Origin: Mycetocola miduiensis
GTDB lineage: Bacteria > Actinomycetota > Actinomycetes > Actinomycetales > Microbacteriaceae
DNA: 64,000 nt
Assembly (NCBI RefSeq): GCF_900115155.1
Contig: NZ_FOVM01000004.1
Span: forward strand, 214,551 to 278,550
Direction of reading: 5' to 3'
Made by a program: the position numbers and the translations under genes. The notes under the pieces were generated by a model that was given only the letters and a program-made list of their open reading frames with translations, had not been told where the DNA came from and did not search any database. Positions within the stretch are counted from its first letter, which is position 1. Each line of letters opens with the position of its first letter. Shown one piece after another: positions 1-8,561 of this stretch.

Positions 1-291
1 ACCGAGCGTCCTGCGTACAACCGCGGTGAGAGCCGGACCGAGCGTCCCGCGTACAACCGCGGTGAGAGCCGGACCGAGCGTCCTGCGTACAACCGCGGCG
101 AGCGCACCGAGCGTCCCGCCTTCAACCGCGGCGAGCGTACCGAGCGCCCCGCTTACAACCGCGATGACCGCCCACAGCGCCCGTCGTACAACCGCGACGA
201 CCGCCCGCAGCGTTCCTCCAGCGACCGCCCCGAGCGCGGTTCGTACAACCGCGATGACCGCGGCCCCCGCCGCGACTTCGGCAACGACCGT
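1..291 (+). repeat. Tandem repeats coding the helicase N-terminal extension
   Basis: Six consecutive units of 36, 36, 33, 33, 33 and about 33 bp code an 11-12 residue motif of the form TERPAYNRGE(S)R, which drifts to PQRPSYNRDDR and then to irregular RGD/RRD-rich sequence. The units are nearly identical at DNA level at the left edge, so the array probably continues out of the window. It is an in-frame part of the helicase gene and not a CRISPR: there are no spacers. Confidence 0.85.
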
Positions 292-1605
292 CCCCGCCGT
301 GACGCCGGTGAGAAGAACTTCTACCCGAACCGTGACGCCAAGGGCCACTTCACGCCTGAAGACGACGTCGTGCTTGAACGCCTCGAGGCCCAGGCCACGC
401 TGGCGACCGACGTCGAAGGTGTGAGCTTCTCCGACCTCGGCCTCGGCGGCAACATCGTCGCCGCGCTCGCCGAACTCGGCGCTCCGAGCCCGTTCCCGAT
501 CCAGGCGGCAACCATTCCAGACGTTCTCGCCGGCCGGGACGTTCTCGGCCGCGGCCGCACCGGATCGGGCAAGACCATTGCCTTCGGCGCACCGCTGGTC
601 GAGAAGCTGATGGAAAACGGCGGAGGCAAAAAGCGCGCCATGGGCCGCAAGCCCCGCGCCCTCATCCTGGCCCCGACCCGCGAGCTGGCGCTGCAGATCG
701 ACCGCACCGTCCAGCCGATTGCCCGCAGCGTCGGCCTGTTCACCACGCAGATCTACGGCGGTGTGCCGCAGGCACGCCAGGTCGGCGCCCTCCAGCGCGG
801 AGTCGATATCATCGTCGGCACCCCTGGGCGCATCGAAGACCTCATCGAGCAGGGTCGCCTTGACCTCTCCGAGGTGACCATCACCGTCCTCGACGAGGCC
901 GACCACATGTGCGACCTCGGATTCCTCGAGCCGGTGCAGCGGATCCTCCGCCTGACCGCTCCCGGTGGCCAGAAGCTCCTCTTCTCGGCAACCCTTGACA
1001 AGGGCGTTGCGTCGCTCGTCAAGGAGTTCCTCCCGAAGCCGTCCGTGCACGAGGTCGCCGGTGAAGACCAGGCCTCAGCGACGATCGATCACCGCGTCCT
1101 CGTCGTCGAGCACCGCGATAAGGACCTCCTCATCGAGCAGCTCGCCGACCGCAACGAGAAGACCCTGATCTTCTCGCGGACTCGCGCATACGCCGAGCGG
1201 CTGACCGACCAGCTGGAGGACGCCGGCATCCGTGCCGTCGCCCTGCACGGTGATCTGAACCAGGCTCGCCGTACCCGCAACCTCGCCCAGCTCACCTCAG
1301 GGCGCGTCAACGTGCTGGTCGCGACCGACGTTGCCGCCCGCGGCATCCACGTCGACGACATCACCCTGGTCATCCAGGCCGACGCGCCGGATGAGTACAA
1401 GACGTACCTGCACCGCTCGGGCCGCACCGGCCGGGCCGGCAAGGAGGGCATCGTCGTCACGCTCATCCCGAAGGCGCGCCAGCGTCGTATGACCGACCTC
1501 CTCGGCCGTGCCGAGATCGAGGCCGACTACGTGAACGCGCGCCCCGGCGACGAGATCATCGAGGAGCTCGCCGGTCGCATGACCAACGAGAAGCTCACCC
1601 GCTAG
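1..1605 (+). CDS. DEAD-box ATP-dependent RNA helicase (5' end outside window)
   Basis: This is a superfamily 2 RNA helicase, expected to remodel RNA or ribosomal precursors in the cytoplasm. The reading frame is open from base 1, so the start lies upstream; 534 residues are visible. The first ~120 are Arg/Tyr/Asn-rich repeats. The core follows: motif I GRTGSGKT (visible residues 185-192), PTRELALQ (~226), DEAD (~298-301), SAT (~329) and motif VI HRSGRTGRAG (~471-480). An internal GTG at 370 could be miscalled as the start, but that would drop the basic extension and the Q-motif region (GAPSPFPIQAATIP follows at ~160). The repeats are probably a disordered RNA-binding tail, although in this family such tails are more often C-terminal. 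Function beyond RNA helicase is inferred. Confidence 0.93.
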   Translation, partial: TERPAYNRGESRTERPAYNRGESRTERPAYNRGERTERPAFNRGERTERPAYNRDDRPQRPSYNRDDRPQRSSSDRPERGSYNRDDRGPRRDFGNDRPRRDAGEKNFYPNRDAKGHFTPEDDVVLERLEAQATLATDVEGVSFSDLGLGGNIVAALAELGAPSPFPIQAATIPDVLAGRDVLGRGRTGSGKTIAFGAPLVEKLMENGGGKKRAMGRKPRALILAPTRELALQIDRTVQPIARSVGLFTTQIYGGVPQARQVGALQRGVDIIVGTPGRIEDLIEQGRLDLSEVTITVLDEADHMCDLGFLEPVQRILRLTAPGGQKLLFSATLDKGVASLVKEFLPKPSVHEVAGEDQASATIDHRVLVVEHRDKDLLIEQLADRNEKTLIFSRTRAYAERLTDQLEDAGIRAVALHGDLNQARRTRNLAQLTSGRVNVLVATDVAARGIHVDDITLVIQADAPDEYKTYLHRSGRTGRAGKEGIVVTLIPKARQRRMTDLLGRAEIEADYVNARPGDEIIEELAGRMTNEKLTR

Positions 1606-1621
1606 CACCGAGGTTCACCGG

Positions 1622-1686
1622 AACACCCGTTCCGGACGGAAGCGCCCGCTCTGCCGGATGGTTCCGCCCGGGGCGGGTGTTTTCGT
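1622..1686 (+). terminator. Intrinsic terminator after the helicase gene
   Basis: AACACCCG (1622-1629) pairs with CGGGTGTT (1674-1681), with a nested CGGAA/TTCCG pairing in the long loop, followed by TTTTCG. It lies between convergent genes and may serve both. Confidence 0.5.
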
Positions 1687-1699
1687 ATCTACGTGGCTG

Positions 1700-2797
1700 T
1701 CAAAACAGCGTCGGCTGCTCGGTCGCCGGCAGGATGCGTGCACCGGTCGATCCGTCGTCGCTTGCGAACGCGACGCGCTCACCCGCGTCGTTCCGGAGCA
1801 TCCCGAGCGCTTTTGATCGGATGCCGCCTGTCGACGGGTCCTCGAGGCCTCGCTCCAGGCCATGCGAGCGAATGAGCGGAGAGATCCGGGCTGCCAGCCA
1901 CTTTCGGTATTCCTTTGGCGCGTACTGACCGCGGGAGTAGAGCTCCGTGTATTTGGGGACGAGTTCCGGATGTTCCCTCTGGAGCCAGTGCATGAACCAC
2001 GGCTTCACTCCGGGTTTGAGGTAGAGCGAGGAGAAGAGCACGCTCGTGCCGCCCGCCTCTTTCACGCGGCGAAGTGCTTCGTCGAGGTGTGCCTTCGTGT
2101 CGGTCAGGTACGGCAGGATCGGCATCAGGAAGACGCTGCAGTCGAGCCCGGCGTCGCGCACGGCGGTCACCGTTGCCAGTCGTGCTTTTGCCGACGGTGT
2201 GCCCGGTTCGATCGACTTCTGGAGCTCGTCATCGTAGATCGCGATGGACATGGCCAGGTCTACCGGCACTGATTGTGCCACCTCCGCCAGCAGGGGCAGG
2301 TCGCGCCGGAGAAGCGTGCCCTTGGTGAGGATGGACAGGGGAGTGCCCGACCGGGCGAGTGCCTCGATGATCCCGGGCATGAGCGCATACCGCCCTTCGG
2401 CGCGCTGGTACGGGTCAGTGTTGGTGCCGAGGGCGACCGGGAACTGCCCCCAGCTCGGTTTCGCGACCTCCTTGGCGAGCACGTCAGCGACGTTGATCTT
2501 GACGACGACCTGGTTGTCGAAGTCAGCGCCGGCGTTGAAGTCGAGGTAGGTGTGGGTGGGGCGGGCAAAGCAATAAACACACGCATGACTGCATCCACGG
2601 TACGGATTGATCGTCCAGCCGAACGGCATCTGCGATTGCCGCGGCACCCGATTAAGCGCCGACTTGGCCAGCACTTCGTGAAAGGTAACACCGGCGAACT
2701 CCGGCGTCTGCACACTGCGCACAAGGTTGTTGAGCTTCGCGAGCCCGGGCAGCGCCGACGGCTCCTCCGTGCCCAGTTGTTGTCCGTCCCACCGCAT
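1700..2797 (-). CDS. Radical SAM protein, Rv2578c family
   Basis: A 365-residue iron-sulfur enzyme of the radical SAM superfamily. The cluster motif C-x3-C-x2-C is at Cys69, Cys73 and Cys76 (GCSHACVYCFA), after the family-typical stretch NPYRGC. A TIM-barrel-like region follows with TKGT and a C-terminal tail. The substrate is not known for the family; related proteins resemble spore photoproduct lyase-type enzymes. The start is the ATG at 2797: the open frame continues upstream into antisense of the ECF gene, but family homology begins at MRWDGQQ. No strong ribosome site is visible. It ends convergently to the helicase. Confidence 0.85.
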   Translation of the reverse strand: MRWDGQQLGTEEPSALPGLAKLNNLVRSVQTPEFAGVTFHEVLAKSALNRVPRQSQMPFGWTINPYRGCSHACVYCFARPTHTYLDFNAGADFDNQVVVKINVADVLAKEVAKPSWGQFPVALGTNTDPYQRAEGRYALMPGIIEALARSGTPLSILTKGTLLRRDLPLLAEVAQSVPVDLAMSIAIYDDELQKSIEPGTPSAKARLATVTAVRDAGLDCSVFLMPILPYLTDTKAHLDEALRRVKEAGGTSVLFSSLYLKPGVKPWFMHWLQREHPELVPKYTELYSRGQYAPKEYRKWLAARISPLIRSHGLERGLEDPSTGGIRSKALGMLRNDAGERVAFASDDGSTGARILPATEQPTLF

Positions 2798-2976
2798 AGA
2801 AGTATTAGAACATAGATTCGATGGATTGCCGACGCCGGCTCGGGCGTGTGGATGAAACCGCGAGCGGTCGCTCCGAGGGCTGAGGATGCGCAAAAACACC
2901 GTAAGGGTCATCCTGAGAGCCATGTGCGCGTACTGAAGGGGCTCGAGCGCGCCTTGACGACCGTGCGGGATGCGTC

Positions 2977-3789
2977 TTAGGGCAGAGCCCCGCCCAGCCG
3001 CGCAGCAACGACGAGAAGCCCTGCCCCGATAAGCCAGAACAGGGCGGTGAACACGGCATCGCGAACCCGTAAAGGCATGAGGTAGCGCTCGGTCCGGGTC
3101 GGATGCGCACCGAAAGCGCGCGAGTCCATCGCGAACGACACCCGCTCGGCGTGCCGGATGGCTCCAGCGAGCAGCGGAACGACATAACCGAGGCCGCGAC
3201 GGATGCCGGCGATCGGCCCGCGTCCGCCGGCAACGCCCCGAACGCGATGGGCCTGCCGGATGAGATCCAGATCGTGCCGGAACCGGGGGACGAACCGGTA
3301 GGCAGCGAGCGCCGTGTAGCCGACCCGGTACGGAACACGCAGGTGCTCCACCGAGGCGCGGACCAGTTCGGGGCCAGTGGTCGTCAGGCCCGGAATGAGT
3401 GCGAGCGCAAGCACCGCGCCGAGCCTGAGCGCGGTGGCCAACCCGATCAGCCAGGCGCCCAGGTAGAACCGGTACTCGCCGATCTGGAACAGGAGGGGCG
3501 TCGTGTCGACGCGGGCGGCATCCGTCCACAACCCGAAACTGAACGACAGCAGAAGGATGAGCAGCGGCAGGCCGATGACGAGCGCTACTGCCCGGCGGAG
3601 AGTCAGCCGCGCACCGATCAGGATCGTGATCACGGCGAAGAGAAGAAAGAGCAGCGGAGTCCACACGTCGCGGACGACGAGCAGCCAGGCCATGAACGGC
3701 AGCGGGGCGGCGAGCTTCGACAGCGGATTGAGCCGGTGCAGGAAGAATCGCGGCGGCGCTGTGACCGATGCGTACGGGTCGGTCGTCAT
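2977..3789 (-). CDS. ecfT: ECF transporter transmembrane component T (EcfT/YkoC-like)
   Basis: A 270-residue integral membrane protein that couples the ATPase to the substrate-binding S component. About five hydrophobic segments are visible (residues ~25-125 and again near the C terminus). The cytoplasmic coupling helices carry Arg/Gly-rich motifs (HRVRGVAGGRG and the MDSRAFGA type), as expected for EcfT. The ATG at 3789 overlaps the TGA of the ATPase gene (ATGA), so the two are translationally coupled and the longer 285-residue reading is unlikely. It is the last gene of the S-A-T operon. Confidence 0.9.
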   Translation of the reverse strand: MTTDPYASVTAPPRFFLHRLNPLSKLAAPLPFMAWLLVVRDVWTPLLFLLFAVITILIGARLTLRRAVALVIGLPLLILLLSFSFGLWTDAARVDTTPLLFQIGEYRFYLGAWLIGLATALRLGAVLALALIPGLTTTGPELVRASVEHLRVPYRVGYTALAAYRFVPRFRHDLDLIRQAHRVRGVAGGRGPIAGIRRGLGYVVPLLAGAIRHAERVSFAMDSRAFGAHPTRTERYLMPLRVRDAVFTALFWLIGAGLLVVAARLGGALP

Positions 3790-5504
3790 GACGGTGACCC
3801 CGGTAGGTCGGCGAGGCGGGTGACGGACCTCCACGACGGATGCTTCTCAACGGCTCCCATCGCCGTCGCCAGTGGCGGCAGCCGCAGCCCGGCGCGTGCG
3901 ATCAGCTCCGCATCGCCGAGGATCTCCGCCGTCGGGCCAAACGCGAGCAGCTTGCCCGAACTCAGCACCGCGACGGAGTGCGCGTACTCGGCGACAAGCT
4001 GCAGGTCGTGGGTGGCGGCGATGATGGTGCGGCCGCCCCGGTTGAGGACGGTGAGAAGAGCCAGCAACTCGTCAGCGCGCTCCCGGTCCTGCCCGAAGGT
4101 CGGCTCATCGAGAACGAGCACCGGTGCCCCGGTGACGAGCGCCGTGCCAACCGACAGGCGCCGTTTCTGCCCACCGGACAGCAGGAAAGGATGCGCATCG
4201 CGCAGCTCCTCGAGCCCGAATCGCTCGAGCATTCCGGTCACCGTGGACTCCACGCCCGCAGCATCCATCGAACCGCCGGCCAGCCGCAGGCCATACGCGA
4301 GTTCATCCCAGACGGTGTTCTCGAGGAACTGGTGCTCCGGGTTCTGGAACACGAAACCGATGTGAGCGGCAAGCGCCCGAACGTCACTTGTGGTCGGGTC
4401 GAGGCCCGCGACGGTGATCCGGCCCCGCGGCGGCGGCACGACACCGGCGATCGCCTGAACAAGGGTCGTCTTGCCCGCCCCATTTGTCCCGATGACGGCG
4501 GTGAAGTCCCCGGCCGCAATGTCGAGCGACACGGAATCCAGCAGCGTGCTGCCGCTTCGGACAACCGTCAGATCGCGAACCCGCACCGCAGCCTCGTCGC
4601 CACGTCGCTGCAACCTCGCCCGAGCGGCAGGTTCCGGCAGCACACGGATGCCGTCGAGCGCGGCCGCGAGCTGTGCCCCGGTGAGCGGAAGAGGGTCGAT
4701 CTCCACGCCCGCTCGGCGCAGGCGCAAAGCTGCGAGCGTCGCGACGGGCAGCCAGACTCCCAGTGCCGCGACGTCCTCCGCCCGCGCGGCGAGTACAGCG
4801 CCCGGCGTGCCGTTCAGCGCCACCCGGCCGCCGCTGTCGAGGACGATCACGCGGTCGATGAGCTCGATCGCCGCGTCGAGGTTGTGCTCGATCAGGAGGA
4901 TTGACTTATCGCCCTGTGTCACCAGGTCCCGCAGCACGGCGTAAACCTCATCGATACCGACCGGGTCGAGGTTCGCCGTTGGCTCGTCGAGCACCAGCAA
5001 GGGCGCTCCCATCGCCAGTGCGCACGCGATGCTCAGGCGCTGGCGTCCTCCGCCGGAGAGAAGGTCAGGGTTTTCTGCCCGGCGCTCCCACAGCCCGACA
5101 GCGCGCAGTGACGCTTCGGCGCGCGCGAGGCCGACCTCTACCGGGAGCCCCAGGTTCTCCGGGCCGAAACACACCTCGTCGAGCACGGATCCGGTGACAA
5201 TCTGAGCGTCGGGGTCTTGGAAGACCATCGCGACTTTTTCCGACAGCTGCGCCACCGTGGCGTCCATCGTGTCGATGCCGCCTGCAATGACAGCGCCGGC
5301 CAGGCGCGCTGGGACGGCGTGCGGGACGAGCCCGTTGAGGGCGAGTGCGAGGGTGGACTTGCCGCAGCCGGACGGACCCAGCAGCAGCACGACCTCACCG
5401 GGTGCTATGTCGAACGAGACGCCGGCCGGGGTGTTCCCGGTGCGACCGTCATGGCGGATAGCCAGGTCGCGCACTCGAAGGGGCAGGACATCCCGATCGT
5501 CCAT
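3786..5504 (-). CDS. ECF transporter ATPase, two fused ABC domains (EcfA1A2/YkoD-like)
   Basis: A 572-residue cytoplasmic ATPase with two complete ABC modules in one chain. Module 1 has Walker A GPSGCGKST (43-51), signature LSGGGRQRLS and Walker B LLVLDEPT. Module 2 has GTNGAGKTT (~340), signature LSGGQKRRLS and VLVLDEPT. A fused pair is characteristic of dedicated YkoEDC-type vitamin transporters. The ATG at 5504 is preferred over the TTG at 5513. The gene starts 13 nt after the S-component stop and overlaps ecfT by ATGA. Both sites look catalytically intact. Confidence 0.93.
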   Translation of the reverse strand: MDDRDVLPLRVRDLAIRHDGRTGNTPAGVSFDIAPGEVVLLLGPSGCGKSTLALALNGLVPHAVPARLAGAVIAGGIDTMDATVAQLSEKVAMVFQDPDAQIVTGSVLDEVCFGPENLGLPVEVGLARAEASLRAVGLWERRAENPDLLSGGGRQRLSIACALAMGAPLLVLDEPTANLDPVGIDEVYAVLRDLVTQGDKSILLIEHNLDAAIELIDRVIVLDSGGRVALNGTPGAVLAARAEDVAALGVWLPVATLAALRLRRAGVEIDPLPLTGAQLAAALDGIRVLPEPAARARLQRRGDEAAVRVRDLTVVRSGSTLLDSVSLDIAAGDFTAVIGTNGAGKTTLVQAIAGVVPPPRGRITVAGLDPTTSDVRALAAHIGFVFQNPEHQFLENTVWDELAYGLRLAGGSMDAAGVESTVTGMLERFGLEELRDAHPFLLSGGQKRRLSVGTALVTGAPVLVLDEPTFGQDRERADELLALLTVLNRGGRTIIAATHDLQLVAEYAHSVAVLSSGKLLAFGPTAEILGDAELIARAGLRLPPLATAMGAVEKHPSWRSVTRLADLPGSPS

Positions 5505-5517
5505 GCCAGTCAACGGC

Positions 5518-6117
5518 TCACGCCGCGACCATCAGTGCATTCGTGTCTTGCCTGCGGCCCGCGCGACGGTCGATTTCCTGCTGCAGACCACGAGCGACCC
5601 CTGTTTTGTCGAGCCGGTCCGCGAGAATCCGTCCGATCCAGGTGGCAAGCACGGGGCTCACGACAAAGAGAACGAAGTACACCAGGTTCGCCCAGCCGGT
5701 GAAGTTGCTCAATCCGATCACCACGAACACCCCGAAGCCGAAAACCAGCCCAGCGATCGTCGCGGCCAGGTAGAACACCCACGCCTTCCAGTAGCGATAC
5801 CGGGTCACGAGGAACGGCAGTTCCTGAAGCGCGCCGATGGCGAGACCGGCCCCGAGGTAGCGAAAGAACCATTGCGGGCTGAACGCCGCCGCCACAAGTC
5901 CCGCGAAAAGGCCGGTGAGGAGGGCAGCGCCGCCCCGCCGCAGTAACGATTGTGCGAGAACTCCCGGCAGAAAGTAGACCCCGATGAGAAGCCCGTAGAG
6001 AATCGGGAGCGTCGCGGCGATGATGCCCTGGAGATACCCGCTCGCAACGAAGACGAGCCCGCCGCCGACGCCGATTGCGGCGCACGTCAGGAGGAGCCGT
6101 GTGCTGCTGTTTCGCAT
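5518..6117 (-). CDS. ECF transporter substrate-binding S component, YkoE-like
   Basis: A 199-residue membrane protein with about five to six hydrophobic segments and few polar residues. With the downstream fused ATPase and T component it matches the S-A-T order of YkoEDC, a predicted thiamine or hydroxymethylpyrimidine transporter. I see no TPP riboswitch upstream; the 92-bp gap to the pirin gene is too short and lacks the conserved TPP core. Instead there is a palindrome at 6177-6190 resembling an iron-box, so the substrate could also be a metal-linked cofactor. The S-component assignment is firm; the substrate is inference. Confidence 0.82.
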   Translation of the reverse strand: MRNSSTRLLLTCAAIGVGGGLVFVASGYLQGIIAATLPILYGLLIGVYFLPGVLAQSLLRRGGAALLTGLFAGLVAAAFSPQWFFRYLGAGLAIGALQELPFLVTRYRYWKAWVFYLAATIAGLVFGFGVFVVIGLSNFTGWANLVYFVLFVVSPVLATWIGRILADRLDKTGVARGLQQEIDRRAGRRQDTNALMVAA

Positions 6118-6176
6118 GGGTGCTCTCTACCGATCAGTCGGGTCGTTGCGGGCAGAGCCGCGCCTCTCAATTTAGC

Positions 6177-6190
6177 TGAGGCTTGCCTCA
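6177..6190. promoter_or_regulatory. Palindrome resembling a DtxR/IdeR-type box
   Basis: TGAGGCTTGCCTCA is a perfect 14-bp palindrome 60 bp upstream of the ECF S-component ATG. Its core AGGC-TT-GCCT matches the half-sites of iron-dependent DtxR/IdeR operators (TTAGG...CCTAA type), and the flank TTAGC adds partial similarity. A role in regulation is inferred. Confidence 0.4.
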
Positions 6191-6209
6191 TTCCAAAGAG
6201 CGACCGGAG

Positions 6210-7166
6210 TCAGACACGTCGCTTGCGCGGGGTCAGTCGCACGGTGGGGAGCGGAGGGGCGGGGATGCGTTCGCCGCCGTGGCCGTCGACGCGACCGAAC
6301 CGGTCGGCGCCTCGCTCCCAGTCGTCGCGTGCGGTGACGATCTCGTCGTGGCTACGGCCGACGAAGTTCCACCACATGATGAGTTCCTCCCCGAACGGGA
6401 CGCCGCCGAGGAGAACGAAGCGGGCGCCGTCGGCGCTGGACACGTCGAGGTTCTTACGCCCGAGTCCCAGGTACAGCAGGGGTCCGCTGGTGAGCCGGTG
6501 CCCGGCGACATCGAGCGAACCGGAGATCACCATCACGGCGTATTCGAAGGACGGAGCGAGAGGAAGCGATGCCTGCGCGCCGGCGTCGACGATCGCATCC
6601 GCTCCCATCAGGGGAGTGAAGATCGTTGCGTCGGACTCGAGGTCCCCGAGGCGCCCGACGAGCACCGTCGCAACCAGGCCGTCCGTTTCGTAGACGGGAA
6701 GCCGGGTGTGGCGCTCAAAGAACGGGTCGACGGCCGCCATCTCACGCGGCAAGGCAACCCAGAGCTGCAACCCTCGCAGCGCGGACTCAACCTGACCGAG
6801 AGAGAACTCGGAGTGCGAGATGCCGTAGCCACTCGTCATGATGTTGAGCTCGCCAGGCTGAACAGCCACGTCGGATCCGACGCTGTCACGGTGACGGATG
6901 CTGCCTTCGATCGGCCAGGTCACCGTCTGCAGGCCGGTGTGCGGGTGCGGAAGCACGCGCATGTGCGACTGCGCGTCATCGAAACGGTCGAGGAAGCACC
7001 ACGCGCCGACCATCGGCAATTCGCGTTGTGGGAGCGAACGGCGCACGAGGATTCCCCGGATGCCACCGAGCGGCACCTCGCGGGCCTCCAGCAGACGAGT
7101 GGCCGGTCCGTCCTGGTCGATCCGGTGGCAGCTGCTTTCGTCGACCGGGGCATCGAGCCGGGTCAT
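6210..7166 (-). CDS. Pirin family protein
   Basis: A 318-residue bicupin of the pirin family. The metal-binding set of the N-terminal cupin is present: His74 and His76 in LPHPHTGLQT, and His118 and Glu120 in GISHSE. A second degenerate cupin and a C-terminal pirin domain follow. Bacterial pirins include quercetinase-like dioxygenases and regulators; the substrate cannot be told here. The ATG at 7166 overlaps the TGA of the GNAT gene (ATGA), which fixes the start and shows translational coupling. Confidence 0.9.
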   Translation of the reverse strand: MTRLDAPVDESSCHRIDQDGPATRLLEAREVPLGGIRGILVRRSLPQRELPMVGAWCFLDRFDDAQSHMRVLPHPHTGLQTVTWPIEGSIRHRDSVGSDVAVQPGELNIMTSGYGISHSEFSLGQVESALRGLQLWVALPREMAAVDPFFERHTRLPVYETDGLVATVLVGRLGDLESDATIFTPLMGADAIVDAGAQASLPLAPSFEYAVMVISGSLDVAGHRLTSGPLLYLGLGRKNLDVSSADGARFVLLGGVPFGEELIMWWNFVGRSHDEIVTARDDWERGADRFGRVDGHGGERIPAPPLPTVRLTPRKRRV

Positions 7167-7477
7167 GACTGCGCGGCCTTCGGCAGGTCGATGTGCTCGT
7201 CGAACTCGTGGTGGCTCTGAAGGTACTCGGCGATGAACGGGCACACCGGGACGATCCGCTTGCCGCGATCGACGGTGTCCTGCAGTGCGAACGCGGCGAG
7301 TCGGCTGCCGAAACCCCTGCCGCCGAACGCCTCGTCGACGATGGTGTGCAGGAACGTCACGCGATCGTGGCTTTCCCGGTACGTGGCGACGCCCGCCAGG
7401 GCATCCCCGACCCAGATCTCATAGCGATGTCCTGCGTCGTTGCGCAGCAGGCGCACCTGCGCGTTCGAGGTATCCAT
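7163..7477 (-). CDS. Small GNAT-fold acetyltransferase-like protein (COG2388 type)
   Basis: A 104-residue single-domain protein of the compact YjdJ/NATD1-like GNAT group. The acetyl-CoA pyrophosphate loop is visible as GGRGFGSRLA (~residues 52-61). The length is normal for this short family, which lacks the full GNAT fold. The substrate is unknown. It is the first gene of a two-gene unit with the pirin gene. Confidence 0.85.
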   Translation of the reverse strand: MDTSNAQVRLLRNDAGHRYEIWVGDALAGVATYRESHDRVTFLHTIVDEAFGGRGFGSRLAAFALQDTVDRGKRIVPVCPFIAEYLQSHHEFDEHIDLPKAAQS

Positions 7478-7552
7478 GTCCGCTCCGTCTCGACTACGGC
7501 GAGTCTCTTCTTCTCAACCTAGTCCCGCCGAGTTTATTCGCATGCATGGATT

Positions 7553-8485
7553 TCAGGCGAGTGCGAGCATCCCGGCCGCGAGGAGCGCAAGGGCGAGGCC
7601 GACCCACTGCACGGGCGCGATGCGCTCCCGGAGTACGACCGCTGCGAGGAGGATGGTGCCGGCCGGGTACATCGCCGTGAGCACGCTCATCACGCTGAGA
7701 TCACCGATCCGGATGCCGATCAACAGGAGAGTGTTCGCGACAGCGTCGACGATGCCGCACGCGACCGCGAGCGCAAGGCCCGGTCTCCAACCTGCGCTGA
7801 TCGGTGCAGGGTCGTGCGGGGTGGCCTGATGCAGGACCTGCGCCGCATCCTCGTGCACGGATTCCGCAACCCGCGTCCGTGCGGCCCGACGGCTGATGAA
7901 CCACAGGACGCCGACCGTGACGAACATGAGCGCGGCGTTGACCGCCCGGTTCATCACGAGCGGCACCACCCCAGAGTCCTCCGGGGTCTGGTCGATGAGG
8001 ATCATGAAGGTCCCGATCATGGCCCCCGAGCCCACCGCCATGAGGATTCCCTTGAGGCTCGGCCGCACTGCCCCCTTCTCGGGTACGAAGCCGACCAGGA
8101 CCACGGCGACGGGCGCGAGTCCGAGGGCCAGGTAGCCGGCCAGGCCCAGTCGCTCACCGCCGAGCAGCCCCCATGTCATCGGAACGATCGCGGAGACGAC
8201 GGCGGTGAGGGGAGAGAGGATGCTCATCGGCCCGATGGCGAGGCAGGCGTACAGGAGTGAGATGGCGATAGCGCCGGTCACCCCCGACAGCGCGCCCCAC
8301 AGGACGGCCTCGGCCGACCAGGTGCCGAAACCGAGCGCGAGCACGACAAGAAGCCCGACAAGTCCAGCCGCGGCGGCGACGGCCGTCACCCGGATCGGAC
8401 TGATCCGTTTGGACGCGAGGCCGCCGAGAAAGTCGGCTGCGCCGAAGATGAGCGCGCCGGTGAGTCCGACGATGGCGGTGAGCAT
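7553..8485 (-). CDS. EamA/DMT superfamily exporter
   Basis: A 310-residue membrane protein with two EamA repeats, about ten hydrophobic helices in all, typical of drug/metabolite transporters. The N terminus has the family-like GALIFGAADFLGGLASKR. The start ATG at 8485 is preceded by a TACGCT hexamer about 8 nt upstream and no ribosome site, so the mRNA may be leaderless. It is divergent from the gene at 8562. Substrate unknown. Confidence 0.88.
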   Translation of the reverse strand: MLTAIVGLTGALIFGAADFLGGLASKRISPIRVTAVAAAAGLVGLLVVLALGFGTWSAEAVLWGALSGVTGAIAISLLYACLAIGPMSILSPLTAVVSAIVPMTWGLLGGERLGLAGYLALGLAPVAVVLVGFVPEKGAVRPSLKGILMAVGSGAMIGTFMILIDQTPEDSGVVPLVMNRAVNAALMFVTVGVLWFISRRAARTRVAESVHEDAAQVLHQATPHDPAPISAGWRPGLALAVACGIVDAVANTLLLIGIRIGDLSVMSVLTAMYPAGTILLAAVVLRERIAPVQWVGLALALLAAGMLALA

Positions 8486-8561
8486 GGGGCTCAGCGTAGC
8501 GGCGTTGACCGATCCGTCCTCCCGGCCGCTCCGAAGTACAGTGGAAGCAGCAGGAGGACAA

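Noticed and set aside
1-291. CRISPR array
   Set aside because: Repeats are contiguous, in frame and have no spacers; they code part of the helicase.
5518-6240. TPP riboswitch upstream of the ECF S component
   Set aside because: The 92-bp gap lacks the conserved CTGAGA and the 3' TPP core on the relevant strand.
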